From contig NZ_JAHKPD010000007.1 in NCBI RefSeq assembly GCF_018860245.1, positions 222,265-286,264 of the forward strand: a stretch of 64,000 nucleotides of DNA, written 5' to 3'. A program made the position numbers and the translations under genes. Shown here in pieces: positions 52,368 through 62,200 of this stretch (its first letter is position 1; each line of letters starts with the position of its first letter). The DNA comes from Pseudotamlana agarivorans (GTDB lineage Bacteria; Bacteroidota; Bacteroidia; Flavobacteriales; Flavobacteriaceae). The notes below the pieces were generated by a model that saw only the letters and a list, made by a program, of their open reading frames with translations, had not been told where the DNA came from and searched no databases.

Positions 52368-54413
52368 TTATGCTGTTTTGTAAACTGTTTTTAAATATTC
52401 TAATACTTCGTTGCTTACTTTTTCACCAGTAAACCCGAATTTTTCATCTAGCACTGAAGCTGGCGCTGAATAACCGAAGTGATCGACACCGAATACTTTA
52501 CCATTATCACCAACAAGACCTTCTAAGTTCACAGGTAAACCTGCAGTTAAACCAAAAAGAGGTTTGTTTTTAGGAATGATGCTGTCTTGGTAGTCTTTAG
52601 ATTGTAATCTGAAAACACCTTCAGAAGGAATAGAAGCAATATTTACTTTCAATCCTTTTTCAGCTTCTAAAATTTCTGCAGCAGCAATTAATGTAGAAAC
52701 TTCCGATCCGTTTGCGATTAAAACCACATCTGGATTTTCAACTTCCTTCACTAAATACCCTCCTTTTTCAGCAGCTAAAGCCTCTTGGTATCTTGATTCT
52801 CCTTGAGCAGGAACATCTTTAATACCTTGTCTTGATAAAATTAAACCGGTTGGCGTATTTTTATTTTCTAAAGCCATTTTCCAAGCTACGTTTGTTTCTG
52901 CTGAATCGGCAGGACGTAAGGCTAAGAAACTTGGGTTTCCGCTATGGTTTTTTAATTTTTCTAATAAACGAATTTGAGCTTCTTGCTCGATTGGTTGGTG
53001 TGTTGGACCATCTTCACCTACTCTAAAAGCATCGTGAGTCCATACATATTTAACACCTAATTCTTGGATACCACTTAAACGAATGGCAGGCTTCATATAA
53101 TCTGAAAACACAAAGAATGTCGCTACAACAGGAATAATCCCACCGTGTAATGCTAATCCGTTTGCAATACAAGCCATAGTTAATTCGGCAACCCCTGCTT
53201 GTAAAAATGATCCTGAGAAATCACCTTTTTGCATCGCATGCGTTTTCTTTAAGAAACCATCAGTTTTATCAGAGTTTGATAAATCGGCAGAAGACACAAT
53301 CATGTTTTCTACGTTTTCAGCTAAGTAACCTAATACTGCTGAAGACGCTGCTCTAGTTGCTAAACCTGCTTTTTGAGCTAAATCGAAATCTAATTCTGGT
53401 AATTCACCAGATAAGAAGAAGTCTAATTTTTCAGCTAATGCTTGGTTAGCATCTCTCCACGTATTAATTTCTGCTTTCTTTTCAGCCGCTTGAGCTGTTT
53501 TTTCAGCAATTAAATTTTTATAAAATTCTTGAACATCACCATAAATATCGAAAGGATTATTGACGTCTGCTCCTAAATTTTCTAATGTTTTTTCGTAATC
53601 TGCTCCAGATGCTCCAATGGGCTGACCGTGTAATTCACAGTAGCCTTCGAACATACTACCATCGGCAGCAACACACCCTTTACCCATTATTGTTTTACCA
53701 ATAATTAAGGTTGGTTTTTCTGTTTCGTTATTCGCATCGGTTAATGCTTTTCTTATTTGATCGTGATCATGACCGTCGATAGTTACCACTTTCCAGCCCC
53801 ATGATTCATATTTCATAGCGGTATCTTCGGTAGTCACCTCATCGGTAGAAGTAGATAACTGGATATCGTTAGAATCGAAAAACATGATGAAGTTGTTAAG
53901 TCCTAAGTGACCTGCAATACGACCTGCCCCTTGAGACACTTCTTCTTGAATACCACCATCAGAAATGAAACCATATACTTTATGGTTCATCCAATCTCCA
54001 AACTTCGCTTGTAAAAATTTCGCTCCAATTGCAGCGCCCACACCCATCGTGTGACCTTGTCCAAGTGGACCAGATGTGTTTTCAATACCTCTTTTTACAT
54101 CCACTTCTGGGTGACCTGGTGTGATTGAACCCCATTGTCTGAAATTAGCAACATCGCCTTTTGCGTAGTTACCTAATAGGTAATACTGCGCATACATTAA
54201 AGTAGATAAGTGACCAGCATCCATAAAGAAACGGTCTCTAAAAGCCCACTCCATATCTGAAGGATCAAAATTAAAAAATTCGGAGTATAAAATGTGCATG
54301 AAATCTGCACCTCCCATAGGTCCACCTGGGTGCCCCGATTTTGCTTTTTCTACCATGGCAACAGCTAATGCTCTGATATTATCTGCCGATTGCTGATCAA
54401 TTTGTTTGTTCAT
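52368..54413 (-). CDS. tkt: Transketolase
   Basis: 681 residues. The thiamine-diphosphate region is in the N-terminal half: [30 protein letters not shown], and [20 protein letters not shown]. The C-terminal part has [12 protein letters not shown], with the usual conserved residues. It transfers two-carbon units in the pentose phosphate pathway. The operon with the transaldolase supports this. A TATATTTG box 125-132 nt upstream of the ATG is its likely promoter. Confidence 0.96.
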   Translation of the reverse strand: MNKQIDQQSADNIRALAVAMVEKAKSGHPGGPMGGADFMHILYSEFFNFDPSDMEWAFRDRFFMDAGHLSTLMYAQYYLLGNYAKGDVANFRQWGSITPGHPEVDVKRGIENTSGPLGQGHTMGVGAAIGAKFLQAKFGDWMNHKVYGFISDGGIQEEVSQGAGRIAGHLGLNNFIMFFDSNDIQLSTSTDEVTTEDTAMKYESWGWKVVTIDGHDHDQIRKALTDANNETEKPTLIIGKTIMGKGCVAADGSMFEGYCELHGQPIGASGADYEKTLENLGADVNNPFDIYGDVQEFYKNLIAEKTAQAAEKKAEINTWRDANQALAEKLDFFLSGELPELDFDLAQKAGLATRAASSAVLGYLAENVENMIVSSADLSNSDKTDGFLKKTHAMQKGDFSGSFLQAGVAELTMACIANGLALHGGIIPVVATFFVFSDYMKPAIRLSGIQELGVKYVWTHDAFRVGEDGPTHQPIEQEAQIRLLEKLKNHSGNPSFLALRPADSAETNVAWKMALENKNTPTGLILSRQGIKDVPAQGESRYQEALAAEKGGYLVKEVENPDVVLIANGSEVSTLIAAAEILEAEKGLKVNIASIPSEGVFRLQSKDYQDSIIPKNKPLFGLTAGLPVNLEGLVGDNGKVFGVDHFGYSAPASVLDEKFGFTGEKVSNEVLEYLKTVYKTA

Positions 54414-54755
54414 TTCCTCTTAATGTTTGTATTAAATAGCATGGTTACTGGCTTGAGAATTAAATTTAATTTTAAATTCAAAACACATTTAACTTCACCT
54501 ATTTCATGCTAATATCTGCTCTATAAATAGATTTTTGCAAATATATAACCTTTAATGGGTTGAGTTAAAAAATATCTTATAAAAAAATAAAAATTAACGA
54601 AAGCGTTTGCGTGAGAATCACACAGGTTAACTAAATTAAAAAGAAGCTTTATATCCCAACTATTTACATTGCTAATTATTAAGTAAATTTGCTTAACAAA
54701 GTATTAAAAAAAATAATTTCCATTTTCATTAATTTATAGACTACAATTAGGTTGA
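54414..54755. other. Divergent promoter region between tkt and the DUF2490 gene
   Basis: On the minus strand CAAATATA (54538-54545) reads TATATTTG, a -7 box for tkt with a leader near 118 nt. On the plus strand TAAATTTG (54684-54691) is an exact TAnnTTTG for the DUF2490 gene, leader near 58 nt. No open frame. Confidence 0.5.
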
Positions 54756-55535
54756 ATGCGCAAGACTACTCATGTTTTTGATAAAAAAATATACATAAAA
54801 GGAATTCATACCTTATTATTTATTTTATTTATCACACCGTGTATAGGCTTTACTCAGAGTGCTCCATTAGAGGTAGACAACGCATTCACCCAACAACTAT
54901 GGCTAAGTATCGCGCCTAGTTGGAAATTAAAAGACAGCACTTATTTAAAATCTGACGCAGGTTATCGAACCAAAACCTCCAATGATTGGGAGCGCTATGT
55001 AGCAAGAGCAGCTTACGAAAAAACAATTAAACCTTTTTTTTTAAAAAAATTGAAGCGTTACGAATCTTATAGTGCCGGGCTAGGCTTATTTTACCTCAAC
55101 AACAGAATAGGCCCCAACTCATTAGAAATAAGACCATTTCAAGGCTTCCGAATTAATCTTAATATCTCGAAACGAATTCATATCACTAATTATTTCAGAT
55201 TAGAAGAGCGTTTTTTGATTACCGCACAAGAGTATAGCAACCATTTCGGACTACGTTTTAGGTATCAAATCATGACCAATATTGGATTACAAGGTTTGCT
55301 ATTTAGCGACAATAGAGGTTTTTATTTCCCCATGGGGATAGAATTCTTCTATGACATAGTAGAACTTTCGCAATTTAGCGACGTTATTCGTATCACCCCA
55401 GGAGCAGGCTACCAATTTAATCCTAGTTTTAAAATTCAAAGTATGCTTGCCTACATTTATACTAAACAAAATATAGGTGGCATCTATAGAACAAATGACA
55501 TTATTTTTAGACTAAGAGTTATAAAATCGTTTTAA
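54756..55535 (+). CDS. DUF2490 family outer-membrane-like protein
   Basis: 259 residues. A signal peptide (IHTLLFILFITPCIGFTQS) is preceded by a short basic stretch. The mature part is beta-rich with alternating aromatic residues (LWLSIAPSWKLKD, YVARAAYEK, YFRLEERFL, RYQIMTNIGLQGLLF), typical of DUF2490 barrels. Function unknown. It is convergent with the regulator gene downstream. Confidence 0.82.
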   Translation: MRKTTHVFDKKIYIKGIHTLLFILFITPCIGFTQSAPLEVDNAFTQQLWLSIAPSWKLKDSTYLKSDAGYRTKTSNDWERYVARAAYEKTIKPFFLKKLKRYESYSAGLGLFYLNNRIGPNSLEIRPFQGFRINLNISKRIHITNYFRLEERFLITAQEYSNHFGLRFRYQIMTNIGLQGLLFSDNRGFYFPMGIEFFYDIVELSQFSDVIRITPGAGYQFNPSFKIQSMLAYIYTKQNIGGIYRTNDIIFRLRVIKSF

Positions 55536-55617
55536 ACAGAACTATAGTAACATACTTATTTAAACCCACTCGAATAACTACGAGCCAAATTGTCAAATAT
55601 TTTGGGAATTGTTTTAG

Positions 55618-56262
55618 CTATTCCGCTATATATTTCATTTTTAATGCATGTTTAGTGAGGCCGGCGAGATTTCTAACATTTAATTTAGCGATCAAGTTTT
55701 TCCTATAACTCTCTATGGTATGCTTACTTAAGTGTAATTTATCTGCAATTTCTTGTGTGGTAAACTCTTGAGCTATTAGAGTAATAACATCAATTTCGCG
55801 TTGGGTCAATTTAATTTCTTCTTGCTGCTTTTTGTAAAATTTATTTTCTAAAAAAACATCTTTTATTTCTTTCGAAAAGTATTTTTCTCCTTTCAATATG
55901 GACTGAATAGCAAGCAATAATTCATGCTTTTCTGCATTTTTATGCACGTAACCATCTACATCATCGGCGATAAGTTCATCAATCATTTCAGCGTCGTTAT
56001 GCATGCTAACTACAAGAGATTTTATATTTCTTTTTTGAGCCTTTAGTATTTTATTAAGTGCAATACCATTTAATTTTGGCATCGAAATATCGGTAATAAC
56101 TAAGTCTATTCGTTCTTCAGAATTAATTTTCAAATACTTTAGAAGCTGTTCCCCATTTGTTGTAGTTAACAAAACATGATATTCTTTTTTTGTATTCAGG
56201 ATACTGAGTACCCCATCTAAAAACATTTTATGATCGTCTACAATCACTAAATTATACTTCAT
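55618..56262 (-). CDS. Response regulator, NarL/LuxR family
   Basis: 214 residues from ATG 56262; an in-frame ATG at 56286 lies inside the kinase gene and is less likely. Receiver domain (residues 1-120): LVIVDDHKMFLDG, with the phosphoacceptor Asp in LVITDISMPKLNG. LuxR-type helix-turn-helix (about residues 150-210): LTQREIDVITLIAQEFTTQEIADKL and LSKHTIESYRKNL. The start overlaps the kinase stop by 11 nt, so it is translationally coupled. Target genes unknown; the adjacent DUF2490 or the FG-GAP gene are candidates. Confidence 0.93.
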   Translation of the reverse strand: MKYNLVIVDDHKMFLDGVLSILNTKKEYHVLLTTTNGEQLLKYLKINSEERIDLVITDISMPKLNGIALNKILKAQKRNIKSLVVSMHNDAEMIDELIADDVDGYVHKNAEKHELLLAIQSILKGEKYFSKEIKDVFLENKFYKKQQEEIKLTQREIDVITLIAQEFTTQEIADKLHLSKHTIESYRKNLIAKLNVRNLAGLTKHALKMKYIAE

Positions 56263-58381
56263 TTTCAACTGGAATTGGGATTTCAATATTTACTATTGTG
56301 CCTCTATTAATTCTGGAATCAATATTAAAAGTCCCTTGAAATTTTTTCAGTCTACTTTTTATATTTTCATACCCTATGCCTTCATGGTGATGCTCTGGAT
56401 TAAACCCAACGCCATCATCTTCAAATAGGATATTTAATTCATTTTCTAATAAATTTAACTGCAAGTCGATAATTGTCGCTTTGGCATGCTTAATAGTATT
56501 GGTAGTTAACTCTTGAATGATTTTAAAAATTTCTATTTGGAGGTTTTTATCCAAAAGATCAATTTTTTGCGACGGGTATCCCAAAAATGCACTTTTGGCT
56601 CCCCATATACTATGAATGTATTCTTTTAAGACTTCACAAAAATTATTTTCACTAAATTTTTTCGGAATTAAATCATGAGAAAGAAAACGCACCTGATCAT
56701 AAGTTTCATCTAACTGACTGTTAATAGTACTTAAAAAATGCGGTTCACTACTATTTGGAGCATTATTTAACTTCAGTTTTATGGCGGCTAAGTTACCGCC
56801 AATACTATCATGCAACTCTTGAGCTATACGTTTACGCTCTTTGTTTTGCCCTTTTATAGAGGCTTTAACTAGTTTTAATTCTTGATCTTTAATTATTGAT
56901 GAAATTTCTTTTTTCTTTATTTCTTCTTGTTTTTTATTTAGTTCACTTTGCGCTTGAAGCTTTTGGTAATATATAACAAGCAAACCTATGATAGGAACAA
57001 GTAGCACTAAAAAGAAATACAGCATGATTTTTTTAGCACTTTTCTCTTTTTCAAGCTTGGTTTGTTGAATTTCTTGATCTTTTTTTAATAGAATAATCTC
57101 TGTTAACTTTTTTTCAGAAGCATTTTGAAAAGACAAAAGTTTGTTTTCATTTTCTTTATTTTCAACTTCTTGCCTTAATTTGAGGTTATTTAAAGCTTCA
57201 TTTTTATTTTTAATTTCCAGTTTTCGGTTATTATTTTCAACCTGCAGTACTTTTATTTCTTTTTCTTTTTGAATGGTTTTATACTTTACTTCTATCTCAT
57301 TAATCTCTTTATCCCTCTGTAATTGGTTTATAGAATCTTTTATATGATTAGATTTTGATGAAAATTCTAGAGCCGATTTATAATCATTTTTTTCAATAAA
57401 TATATATTTAAGGTTATCATAAATATTTTGTTGCGCATTTAAATATCCTAACTCTATGGCGTTGTTTAATCCAGATGAAAAAACGATTTGCGCATCATGA
57501 TACTGTTTTAAATCAAGATAAATACTTCCAATAGCTAGTCGCGTATCCAATGCTAATTGCTTATACTCCTTATCTTCAGACAATTGAATAACTTCATGGT
57601 ATAAGGAAATTGCATCTTCAACATTATTTTGCGTGTAATAGTTTGCTGCTAGGCTCGTTTTTATAACGGCAAGGGCATAAAAATTCCGATCTTGCTCACT
57701 TAACTTTAAAGCTTTTTCATAATATTCATTTGAAGCATTATAATCTTCTAGAGTAGCATAAATGTCGCCAATGTTGATATAGCTGCCGTAAATTATTTCT
57801 AAATCATCTTTATAATTTAAACACTTTTTGAAGGTTTTTAAAGCATTTTGGTAATCGCCCATTTGCTTATAAATATTGGCAAGCCCGTGCAAATGGGTAT
57901 AATACAAAGAATTGTCATTATATTTTTGAGAAGCATCTAGTCCTTTATAATGCCATTTTTTACTCTCCTTTAGCAGTCCTTTTCTTTTATTATTAATCGC
58001 CAATAAATTATATGAAATACTATGAAGTCTATATTTTAAAGAGTCCAATTGAATTAGCGAACTGTACTTTAAAGCGCGATTAGAATAATACAAAGAAGAA
58101 TCAAGGAGTTGCTTTGCATTAAAATAATACCCTAAAAGCAAATTAACGTTTGCCCTGGAAACCGTATTGAGGTTTTTTTTTAAGAGCTTATGTCCCGTTG
58201 CATAAGCCTCATTAGATTTATTGTTGTTCAAAAAAGAAAAAGCCTGAGTAACTTCCTCTTTATAGTCCTTTTTAAATTTTGGAGAATGATTGGCTGTTGC
58301 ATCCTTTAAAGTTTGTGCCTGTAAGGCAAAGGAACACAAAAAAGTACTAAGTAATAAAATTGAAAAAAATAATCGGGGCAT
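56252..58381 (-). CDS. TPR-containing sensor histidine kinase (HisKA_3 type)
   Basis: 709 residues. An N-terminal signal peptide (ILLLSTFLCSFALQAQ) is followed by tetratricopeptide repeats (about residues 85-360), a coiled-coil linker, one membrane helix (MLYFFLVLLVPIIGLLVIYY, about residues 447-466) and the kinase core: ERKRIAQELHDSIGG with phosphoacceptor His524, and the ATPase motif ELTTNTIKHAKAT with DDGVGFN. The periplasmic TPR array is the presumed sensor. Its stop overlaps the response regulator gene. A TAGTTTTG box lies only 6-13 nt upstream, so the transcript may be leaderless. Confidence 0.92.
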   Translation of the reverse strand: MPRLFFSILLLSTFLCSFALQAQTLKDATANHSPKFKKDYKEEVTQAFSFLNNNKSNEAYATGHKLLKKNLNTVSRANVNLLLGYYFNAKQLLDSSLYYSNRALKYSSLIQLDSLKYRLHSISYNLLAINNKRKGLLKESKKWHYKGLDASQKYNDNSLYYTHLHGLANIYKQMGDYQNALKTFKKCLNYKDDLEIIYGSYINIGDIYATLEDYNASNEYYEKALKLSEQDRNFYALAVIKTSLAANYYTQNNVEDAISLYHEVIQLSEDKEYKQLALDTRLAIGSIYLDLKQYHDAQIVFSSGLNNAIELGYLNAQQNIYDNLKYIFIEKNDYKSALEFSSKSNHIKDSINQLQRDKEINEIEVKYKTIQKEKEIKVLQVENNNRKLEIKNKNEALNNLKLRQEVENKENENKLLSFQNASEKKLTEIILLKKDQEIQQTKLEKEKSAKKIMLYFFLVLLVPIIGLLVIYYQKLQAQSELNKKQEEIKKKEISSIIKDQELKLVKASIKGQNKERKRIAQELHDSIGGNLAAIKLKLNNAPNSSEPHFLSTINSQLDETYDQVRFLSHDLIPKKFSENNFCEVLKEYIHSIWGAKSAFLGYPSQKIDLLDKNLQIEIFKIIQELTTNTIKHAKATIIDLQLNLLENELNILFEDDGVGFNPEHHHEGIGYENIKSRLKKFQGTFNIDSRINRGTIVNIEIPIPVENEV

Positions 58382-58560
58382 AAGGACAAAACTAATAATT
58401 TCAATAATACCAATTTCCCTATGCTGGTTGTTTTACGAATTTAGGAATATTAATCGTTTTAATTATTTAAAAAAAACCATAAGCTTTAAATTGCAATTAA
58501 TAATTTAATTTCTAGATGCTTATATCGTTTTCATTATTAAGAACCTCTTTTAAGAGACGC

Positions 58561-58980
58561 CTATAAAAACAAAAATGAAACGGCGGTCATCCAAACACCC
58601 ATAAGCAAACCTACAATGCCTAGTCTTCCTAGTTTCGGGGCTAGTTTTTCTCTAATATATGCTCGCTTTTCAGTTTCTATTTTAGATGAGAAGATTTTGG
58701 TAATTAAACCAAACCCCAGTAAAAAACCTAAAACAACTTCCACAATATTACCTACGAATAAGGTAATCCACCAGAGCGGAAATGTAGTAAGCAAATTCAT
58801 ATTTAAAACAGAGGAGACTACTCCCCAAATGCCCCATAGGCAAAACGCGATACCAATCCAGCCTTGGTGTGGTTCAATTTGCTCTAAAAGCTCTCCCTTA
58901 TTTGATTTTTTTGACACAATCAAAGACGGTACGGCAATGATACCTAGTAAGATTAGTGTAAATCCCCAGATCATGTTCAA
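58561..58980 (-). CDS. Small integral membrane protein, function unknown
   Basis: 139 residues with about four hydrophobic helices: MIWGFTLILLGIIAVPSLIV, IGIAFCLWGIWGVVSSV, FPLWWITLFVGNIVEVVLGF and GIVGLLMGVWMTAVSFLF. Basic loop KSKIETEK-like residues lie between helices 3 and 4. No family recognised. It is transcribed away from the FG-GAP gene across the operator-like region. The opposite strand also has a long open frame, but its content is not protein-like. Confidence 0.7.
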   Translation of the reverse strand: MNMIWGFTLILLGIIAVPSLIVSKKSNKGELLEQIEPHQGWIGIAFCLWGIWGVVSSVLNMNLLTTFPLWWITLFVGNIVEVVLGFLLGFGLITKIFSSKIETEKRAYIREKLAPKLGRLGIVGLLMGVWMTAVSFLFL

Positions 58981-59104
58981 TCGCTTTTTAAAATGGTTTA
59001 TAAATTATTTAAACAGTTCGTATAACTGGTTTTTATTAGAAAATGTATACCTATTACAAATTTCCGTGTTACAAAGATGTTTAAGTTGAAACTAGAATAA
59101 CAGA

Positions 59105-59205
59105 CCATTTGTGGTGATAATCACACCCCTGAAAACAGGGGGTTATCACTTTTGAAATAACCCCATTTGTAGTGATATTCCTTAATGTAATCATCGATAG
59201 TTTTG
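59105..59205 (+). promoter_or_regulatory. Operator-like repeats, a strong hairpin and a promoter box upstream of the FG-GAP/HYR gene
   Basis: CCATTTGTGGTGATAATC (59105-59122) recurs as CCATTTGTAGTGATATTC at 59163-59180. Within the first, GTGAT-A-ATCAC is an 11-bp palindrome (59114-59124). GTGATAA (59114-59120) also pairs with TTATCAC (59143-59149) around CCCCTG-AAAA-CAGGGG (59126-59141). TAGTTTTG at 59198-59205 is an exact promoter box with a leader near 30 nt to the ATG 59242. Likely a regulated promoter; the binding protein is unknown. Confidence 0.5.
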
Positions 59206-59241
59206 TCTGCTAGAATCTAAAAGAATAACCAAAAAATAGTT

Positions 59242-62200
59242 ATGCATAATAAAAGTAAAAATAGAATTGGATATAAATCAAAACCTTATATCATATTGTG
59301 TTTCTTTCTGTTTTGTAATGTTTTTGCTTCTTTATCTCAAGGCGATCCAAATGTACCGATATCAATAACAGACGACACACAGCGTTTTAGTGTATATGGC
59401 GAGCAAGAAGCAGACGATTTAGGAGAATCTGTAAGTGATTTAGGGGATATAAATGGTGATGGTATAGATGATATTATAACAGGAGCTCCTGGCATAGACG
59501 ACGGAACTATATTAAGAGTTGGAGAGGCTTATGTTATTTTTGGAGCTACAGGAATTACTTCAGCTTCAGTAGATGTTAATAATTTAGATGGCTCTAATGG
59601 TTTCACGGTAAGGGGCCTGAGTACTAATGATCAAATGGGGATTGAAGTTAGTAGTGCGGGCGATATAAATAACGATGGTATTAAAGATATATTAATTGGA
59701 AGTTCAGGAAAAGCCATTATCATTTTTGGAAGTAACTCTGGGTTTTCAGCATTATATACAACAACCGATATAGATGGGATAAATGGAATTATACTAGATG
59801 GCGCTGGTAATTTTGGAGAATCGGTAAGTCATCTAGACGATGTAAATGGAGATGGTATTGGTGATGTTATTATTGGAGAATCAGGTAGTGATGGTCATGC
59901 TTATGTTTTTTACGGGAGTTCGACTATCGGGCATACAAATGTTACATTACTTGACGGGAGTAATGGGTTTAATATTGAAGGCTTTTCTCAAAGTGGTTCG
60001 GGCTATGATCTCAAAGTAAGTCATGCAGGTGATATAAATAATGATGGTATCACAGATATAATATTAGGATTTCCAAGTTATGATGAAGGAACCTTGAGCT
60101 ATTCTGGAAGAGTTGTAGTGATTTTTGGCAACAGCACAGGTTTTCCATCAGTATTTAGTGTAGCCTCACTAAATGGCACAAATGGGTTTGCCTTAACCGA
60201 CGATATAGATTACAGTAAGTTAGGAATGACTGTAAGTGACGCAAAAGACTTTAATGGAGACGGGATTGATGATCTTGCAATTACTAGCAAGGAGAGTGCT
60301 TATGTAATATTTGGAAAAAGTACACCTTTCGCTGCTTTAGAAGATATATCCGACATCCCTGCTGCAGAAAAGTTTGTTTTTAAGTCTGGATGGTATCAAT
60401 ATACCGATACATTCTCAGGAATTGATGGATTGTCAGATATTAATAATGATGGGATTACAGATTTAATCGTTTCTGTGCCACACTGGTATGGCTATGCAAG
60501 AAGTGGATCGGTTTATGTTATTTATGGAAGTACAAGTTTACCAGCTTCAATGGAAAGTTTGGATGTTACCGGTGTTAATGGATATCATGTATTTGATGAT
60601 GTTAGGTATAGTTACAAAGGATTTGGTTACGCTGTAAGTCATGCAGGTGACTTTAATAATGATGGTCTGACGGATTTTGTAGTTGGGCAAAAAATAAGCA
60701 CTACTTACAATAGAATTGGAGCCACTCATGTCTTCTTTGGGAACACGTTTGATGTTATTGATAATGAAGCACCAACTATAACTTGTCCTAGTGGAACACA
60801 GGAATTATATGCAAATTCGGTATTGCCTAATTATATAAGTTTCCTATCTAGTGTTAACGACAATAGCTCTTATAATACAGAAATGGTGTACACTCAAACA
60901 CCAGTGGAAGGCACGATATTTACCTCAAATACTAATGTAGAAATAACAGTTACCGATAGAGCTGGGAATACAAGTTCTTGTTCTTTTATGGTAACTTTAA
61001 AAACAACCACCCAAGAAATCGATTGTTCTACAACTAATTTTTCTACTAATAATCTAAATGGAACTAATGGTCTTGTCGTTTATGGAGAAGAAGCAAATAG
61101 TTATGCCGGACATGATGTGAATACCGCCGGAGATGTGAATGGCGATGGTATAGATGATTTTATTGTATTAGCTAAAGGCGATACGGTTAACCATACAGGG
61201 CCTTATAGCGGGTATCATATAGACGTCTTTGGAGGGGTTTATATTATTTTCGGGACAAGCAATGGATTTCCTCCTAATATAGATTTAGAATACCTTAATG
61301 GGGTAAATGGGTTTAAAATCAACAGCGACAACTTACCTCATAGTAGAACAAGTAGTGATAATAATTTTGGTAAAGCAGATACTGCGGGTGATATTAATAA
61401 TGACGGTTTTGATGATATTATAATTAGCAACCCCTATAGAGGAAGTAGAGCAGGACACATATTTGTTGTATATGGAAAAGCTAGTGGGTATACTTCAGAT
61501 TTTGATTTAGCGACATTGGATGGCACAAATGGGTTTACCATTATTGGCACTGGCACTAATGGGTTTGCAGGCCTAGACCTCGACAATTTAGGAGACGTTA
61601 ATGGCGATAATATAGATGATGTCATACTTGCAAATGGTACATCTTCAGGATACTCAGAGTCTGGAAAATGCTTTGTTATTTATGGTTCAACATCGGGATA
61701 TTCTACATTATTTAATCTCTCGAGTTTAGACGGCACGAACGGTTTTATAATTACTAGTAATGGAACTACTACAGAAAATATAGGTCGTAGCGTTGCAGGA
61801 CTTGGCGATGTAAATGGCGACAACATTAATGATATGGCTATTGGAGGCTCAAAAGACAGAAAGTTTGTTGTTTATGGCAAACCTAGTAGCGCTAATTTTC
61901 CAAGTACATTTAATGTAGAAGATTTAGATGGATCAAACGGTTTTGCCGTTGAACATTCAGTGCTATCAATAAGCTCCTATGTAAGTCATGCTAATGATGT
62001 AAATAATGATGGTTTAAATGATATTATTTTTGGAAATAAGCATGTTCTATTTGGCAGCAATACTTTTCCTGCAGTATTCGATTTAGAAACTTTAGATGGA
62101 ACTAATGGTTTTTTCACTTCTGGAACAGGAAAAGTATTTAATTCTGCCGGAGATTTTAATAATGATGGGTATGATGATTTAGTTTATGGAGATTATTCAT

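Noticed and set aside
58616..59089. 157-codon plus-strand frame opposite the small membrane protein
   Set aside because: Mostly the complement of a membrane protein gene, with Lys/Pro/Ser-rich unstructured content and no recognisable domain.
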